Part shown: in pieces, positions 5,442 through 8,505 of the stretch
Numbering within the stretch: the stretch's first letter is position 1
How the letters are laid out: each line of letters opens with the position of its first letter
Assembly (NCBI GenBank): GCA_937926355.1
Contig: CALAZP010000311.1
Location: forward strand, 1-8,505
Length of the DNA stretch: 8,505 nucleotides
Reading direction: 5' to 3'
Source: an uncultured Saprospirales bacterium
Lineage (GTDB): Bacteria; Bacteroidota; Bacteroidia; Chitinophagales; Saprospiraceae
Notes under the pieces: generated by a model
What the model was told of the DNA's origin: nothing
Seen by the model: the letters and a program-made list of their open reading frames with translations, nothing else
The model's database searches: none
Program-made: the position numbers and the translations under genes

Positions 5442-6709
5442 AATACTCCTCGAGGAAATCTAGGATTCACAATATTATTAAAGAATGATCCGAAAGTATA
5501 GGATACGCCGAAATCGGCAAAATAATTGAAGTTTCTCGCCAACTCCCTCTGTCGCAGCAATACCTCTTCCAGAGAGGCCTCACCCTGAACCAAACTTAGC
5601 TGATTTCTAATGAGCGAAAACCCTCCTCCCATTCTCAAATTAAGACCTTTTAAAATCCTCAGATAGGCACTATTTCTCATATATAAACCTAAAAGCGAGG
5701 TGTCGTGAAGGTACTGGGAAGCACTGAGATTGCTTCGAACCGATCCCCATTTAGAATTGTAGGTAAACGAAACCCGTAACTGGTGACTTACTCTCAATTC
5801 CTCATCCTCTCCAAATACGGTGGTATTGGTATAATCAAAATATCGAGGTCCTAAACTGTAAAGGACGGCAAATTGACGTTGGGCGGATTCAGCATAAGGA
5901 TAAAAGTTATATTCCACAGCCGGGGCCATCCTCAAACTAAAATCTAGGTTGGAATAAATGGAGGACCTTCCTTCTACGGCCTCCCCAATAGACCAATGGT
6001 CATTTAAGCTCCAAGCTAATAAATGGCTAAAACGGTAACTCCGCTGAATATTTAAATAATCCCCATCTTCTAATTTGTAAAGCGTCCTATTATAATCATA
6101 ATCCAATCCCAATAAAAATTTATATTTCTGAACAATCCGCTGTGCATCGGCTGAACCAGAAAACCGACTAGATTGGTAATTGTCATCCCCATTAAAATTC
6201 CCACTAACCCCTATTTCAAAAACCCATGCATTCCATTGGTCATCAACAGGTTGGGTAATTTGCTCCTCTATTTCATCATTTACTTTAAATTCCAGCATCT
6301 CTAGCATATCCGTCTTTGCGATATAGGGCATCATTCCAGCCATTAAGGTCTTGGATACTGTATTTCTAATCTCTTGTTGAGTGGCGTCAGGGGCAGTCGT
6401 AACTTCTAAGGTATCCATCCTACCTAAGTACTCCTCCTGCCCTTCAAAGAAAAAAGTATAAATTTTACCCCCAGCACCTGTATTTTGCCTTCTGACCATC
6501 ACATAGACACTAGCCTCTCTAACATCCCTCACATAGGATAGAACTGGAAAATTTTGTTTGATGTAATTGAAATCGCAAACCCCACAATCCAAAAAAATTT
6601 TAACTGGCTCTCCATCACCTAAAAAAGGGGCATCTTTGGCTGCAGAAAGTTGAGTAAATAAGAGAAAAAAGAAGATTATTTTTAAGGAAAGAAATGGATT
6701 AATTTTCAT
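5438..6709 (-). CDS. Secreted outer-membrane beta-barrel-like protein with N-terminal CxxC domain (hypothetical)
   Basis: This 423-residue protein has a Sec signal peptide (about 1-24, cleaved near LSAA-KD). The first mature domain (about 35-132) starts KIFLDCGVCDFNYIK, with a CxxC pair at Cys42 and Cys45. It continues with VRDVREASVYVMV and IYTFFFEGQ and ends in a helix near 111-131. From about 160 the sequence alternates aromatic and polar residues in repeated 10-15-residue strands (for example FEIGVSGNF and FLLGLDYDYN) with polar turns, and it ends in Phe (NPRFPRGVF), as outer-membrane barrels do. I recall similar uncharacterised proteins in Bacteroidota, sometimes labelled DUF481-like, but know no function. 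The domain order suggests a periplasmic sensing or binding domain attached to a barrel of roughly 12 or more strands. The start is the ATG before the signal peptide. Confidence 0.75.
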   Translation of the reverse strand: MKINPFLSLKIIFFFLLFTQLSAAKDAPFLGDGEPVKIFLDCGVCDFNYIKQNFPVLSYVRDVREASVYVMVRRQNTGAGGKIYTFFFEGQEEYLGRMDTLEVTTAPDATQQEIRNTVSKTLMAGMMPYIAKTDMLEMLEFKVNDEIEEQITQPVDDQWNAWVFEIGVSGNFNGDDNYQSSRFSGSADAQRIVQKYKFLLGLDYDYNRTLYKLEDGDYLNIQRSYRFSHLLAWSLNDHWSIGEAVEGRSSIYSNLDFSLRMAPAVEYNFYPYAESAQRQFAVLYSLGPRYFDYTNTTVFGEDEELRVSHQLRVSFTYNSKWGSVRSNLSASQYLHDTSLLGLYMRNSAYLRILKGLNLRMGGGFSLIRNQLSLVQGEASLEEVLLRQRELARNFNYFADFGVSYTFGSFFNNIVNPRFPRGVF

Positions 6710-6759
6710 TGGTGTATTTATTAGTTGGTTTTAGGTTTCAAATTTTCTACAGGGTTGTT

Positions 6760-6767
6760 CAAATATA
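6760..6767 (-). promoter_or_regulatory. Candidate -7 box for the beta-barrel-protein gene
   Basis: On the minus strand this reads TATATTTG, an exact match to the Bacteroidota -7 consensus TAnnTTTG, 50 bases upstream of the ATG at 6709. A TTTG (minus strand, 6780-6777) lies only nine bases further upstream instead of about 19, so the -33 element is not convincing. The surrounding divergent gap (6710-6918) shows no other clear site. Confidence 0.4.
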
Positions 6768-6880
6768 AAAAAAATACAAATCTAAATCATTGCTATGCAC
6801 TATTTTAGAATCAAAGAGCGAGATTTGGTCGACGAATATTTATTTTATAATCAAATATGCATTCATAGAATTTTCTATTA

Positions 6881-6888
6881 TACCTTTA
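6881..6888 (+). promoter_or_regulatory. Possible -7 box for the aldehyde dehydrogenase gene
   Basis: TACCTTTA matches TAnnTTTG except for the last base and lies 30 bases before the ATG at 6919. It resembles the TATCTTTA before the hydrolase gene, and both are followed by TC. No TTTG stands at the right -33 distance. Weak evidence. Confidence 0.2.
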
Positions 6889-6918
6889 TCGATCACCGAC
6901 TGAATTAAATACTCAACT

Positions 6919-8325
6919 ATGAATGACATAGAAAACAAGTTTGACAAAGTATTTGAGTCGCTTAGACAAAACGCGCCTAATGTGGCCAAAACTAATTTTC
7001 GGACCAGATGCAATAAGTTAAAGAAAGTGGAAAAGGCTTTAATGGTCCATAGAGATGCCATTAAAGACGCTTTGTATAAAGATTTTAAAAAGACAGCAGC
7101 TGAGGTTGACCTTTCAGAAATTTATCCCATCCTTCAAGAGTCTAAATTTATAAGAAAGAGACTAAATGATTGGATGAGTCTACATCCTGTTCCCACCCCA
7201 CTGACTTTATTGGGATCTAAATCTTGGATACGCTACGAACCTAAAGGGGTCGTTTTGATTATAGCTCCTTGGAATTTCCCTCTAAATCTAACTTTAGGTC
7301 CTTTATTAGCAGCTATAGCGGCTGGAAATACAGTTGTACTGAAGCCCTCTGAGGTCACTCCTCATACTGCAACCTTGATTCGTAAAATCATACAAGATAT
7401 CTTTCCCTCCAATGAAGTACATGTGGAAGAAGGGGATGCCTCTGTGGCACAAGCATTACTGAAATTGCCTTTCCATCACATTTATTTTACAGGTTCTCCT
7501 AATATTGGTAAAGAAGTTATGAAGGCAGCGGCTAATCACCTTAGCTCCATTACTTTGGAATTAGGAGGTAAATCTCCTACCATTATCGATGAAACAGCCG
7601 ATTTGAATATCGCGGCAAAAAGAATCGCCTGGGCTAAATTTATCAATAATGGTCAAATATGTATTGCCCCTGATTATGTATTCATCCACCAATCTATCAA
7701 GGATCAATTTGTCAAAAAAGTAAAATACTACCTTGTGAAATATTTTGGCGAAGCCGTTAAAACTTCACCAGATTATTGTCGAATGGTCAACCAAAAGCAT
7801 TTCGATAGGGTAAGCGGATATCTGGATAATGCCCTTCAAGAAGGAGGTAAAGTAGAGTGGGGAGGTAGCACCAATGCAGTAGAACTTCTGATTGAACCTA
7901 CACTAATTTCAGGTATGAAGCCTACTTCAGATTTACTCACTCACGAAATATTTGGACCTATTTTACCAGTGGTAACCTATGACCAACTTCATGAGGCAAT
8001 AGCATTTATCAACGCCAAGGAAAAGCCTTTAGCCTTATACATATATAGCAAAAGCCAGAAAAATATTAAGGCAATCAGTCAACAGACCAGAGCTGGAGCA
8101 ACCAGTATCAATAGCAGTATTGTCCATTACATGAATCACCACCTGCCGTTTGGAGGAGTTAACAATAGCGGTATAGGGAAAGGCCATGGATGGTATGGAT
8201 TCGAGGCCTTTTCCAATGCTCGGGCTGAATACCGACAAGTTATACCCGGGGCAATGGACCTATTGGCACCACCTTATAATGGATGGAAAAAGAAATTAAT
8301 TGACTTTACCCTTAAGTGGCTTTAA
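6919..8325 (+). CDS. Class 3-type NAD(P)-dependent aldehyde dehydrogenase
   Basis: This 468-residue enzyme, of the ALDH3-like length, oxidises aldehydes (typically medium- or long-chain or aromatic) to acids using NAD(P)+. The visible motifs come in order: PWNFP (117-121) with the oxyanion-stabilising Asn119, KPSE (142-145) cofactor-binding Lys142, FTGSPNIG (190-197) at the dinucleotide, LELGGKSP (213-220) with general base Glu214, NNGQICIAPD (243-252) with catalytic Cys248, HEIFGP (342-347), and HLPFGGVNNSGIGKGHG (408-424). All active-site residues are present. The C-terminus ends with a basic, hydrophobic tail, too short to count as the membrane anchor of fatty aldehyde dehydrogenases. An in-frame TGA at 6901-6903 fixes ATG 6919 as the first start. 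The class IV aminotransferase gene follows 55 bp downstream on the same strand and may be co-transcribed. The physiological aldehyde is unknown. Confidence 0.95.
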   Translation: MNDIENKFDKVFESLRQNAPNVAKTNFRTRCNKLKKVEKALMVHRDAIKDALYKDFKKTAAEVDLSEIYPILQESKFIRKRLNDWMSLHPVPTPLTLLGSKSWIRYEPKGVVLIIAPWNFPLNLTLGPLLAAIAAGNTVVLKPSEVTPHTATLIRKIIQDIFPSNEVHVEEGDASVAQALLKLPFHHIYFTGSPNIGKEVMKAAANHLSSITLELGGKSPTIIDETADLNIAAKRIAWAKFINNGQICIAPDYVFIHQSIKDQFVKKVKYYLVKYFGEAVKTSPDYCRMVNQKHFDRVSGYLDNALQEGGKVEWGGSTNAVELLIEPTLISGMKPTSDLLTHEIFGPILPVVTYDQLHEAIAFINAKEKPLALYIYSKSQKNIKAISQQTRAGATSINSSIVHYMNHHLPFGGVNNSGIGKGHGWYGFEAFSNARAEYRQVIPGAMDLLAPPYNGWKKKLIDFTLKWL

Positions 8326-8380
8326 GGTAAACCCTGTTGGCAAGGATAGATTTTGAATACTTCTTTTATAAAAAACAAGA

Positions 8381-8505
8381 ATGGTTACCTATAGCAAAGT
8401 AAATGGAAATTTAATTCCTTCGGAAAAAGCAGTTTTACCCTTGGCTGATTTAGCTACCCTGAGAGGGTATGGAATTTTTGATTACTTCCTTTTTAAAAAC
8501 CAACA
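8381..8505 (+). CDS. Class IV aminotransferase, N-terminal fragment (runs off right edge)
   Basis: The first 41 codons are visible, from ATG 8381. The protein starts MVTYSKVNGNLIPSEKA, continues with VLPLADLATLRGYGIFDYF and runs to LFKNQ. An opening strand 'NGxLxPxExA' followed by a 'D-LRGYGIFD' segment is typical of fold-type IV PLP enzymes (branched-chain or D-amino-acid aminotransferase, aminodeoxychorismate lyase) in Bacteroidota. The PLP lysine lies beyond the edge, so the exact activity cannot be assigned. It is 55 bp after the aldehyde dehydrogenase stop with no obvious terminator between, so one transcript is possible. Confidence 0.78.
   Translation, partial: MVTYSKVNGNLIPSEKAVLPLADLATLRGYGIFDYFLFKNQ

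Noticed and set aside
5447..5456. TCCTCGAGGA palindrome near the end of the barrel-protein gene
   Set aside because: It falls within codons for the conserved-looking C-terminus (PRG) and has no T run or nearby partner; most likely chance.
6840..7061. Minus-strand open frame across the aldehyde dehydrogenase start
   Set aside because: It overlaps the antisense of conserved dehydrogenase codons and has no family features.
8326..8380. Terminator between aldehyde dehydrogenase and aminotransferase
   Set aside because: No stem-loop with a following T run could be found in these 55 bases.

Overview
The window looks like ordinary chromosomal DNA from a Bacteroidota bacterium, most likely of the order Cytophagales (a relative of Algoriphagus or Cyclobacterium). 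This is an inference from four things: AT-rich DNA, A-rich leaders with no clear Shine-Dalgarno sites, candidate TAnnTTTG-type -7 boxes, and protein families typical of that phylum. I see no rRNA, tRNA, CRISPR array, insertion sequence or phage gene. Nine complete genes and two genes cut by the window edges fill almost all of it. No gap between genes exceeds about 210 bases.

Left part (1-2201). The start of a flavin-reductase-like gene runs off the left edge on the minus strand. Only 32 bp away, on the plus strand, is a lipoprotein alpha/beta hydrolase. It converges, with an 18-bp overlap, on a two-gene minus-strand operon: a small helical lipoprotein whose stop overlaps (ATGA) the start of a SCO1/SenC-type copper and thiol protein. 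The two are therefore probably co-translated and may work together in cytochrome oxidase copper-centre assembly.

Middle (2202-4715). After a 138-bp divergent promoter region comes a GT-B glycosyltransferase. It overlaps tail-to-tail by 38 bp with a minus-strand pair made of a ParA-type ATPase and a 176-residue protein. The latter has a disordered N-terminal half and a C-terminal ribbon-helix-helix-like segment. This resembles a plasmid-type (ParF/ParG-like) segregation cassette among housekeeping genes and is the most unusual item in the window. AT-rich palindromes lie upstream of parA and at the far end of its partner.

Right part (4743-8505). A CPBP-family membrane protease (EEVVFR, FGIVH, HIFID motifs) converges with a 4-bp overlap on a secreted protein. 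That protein has an N-terminal domain containing CxxC and a C-terminal region that looks like an outer-membrane beta-barrel. A 209-bp divergent region separates it from a class-3 aldehyde dehydrogenase. The start of a class IV aminotransferase follows on the same strand and runs off the right edge.

There is no single pathway. The recurring theme is the cell envelope (three lipoproteins, a membrane protease, a barrel protein and a glycosyltransferase), with the Par pair standing apart. All three convergent gene pairs overlap at their 3' ends.
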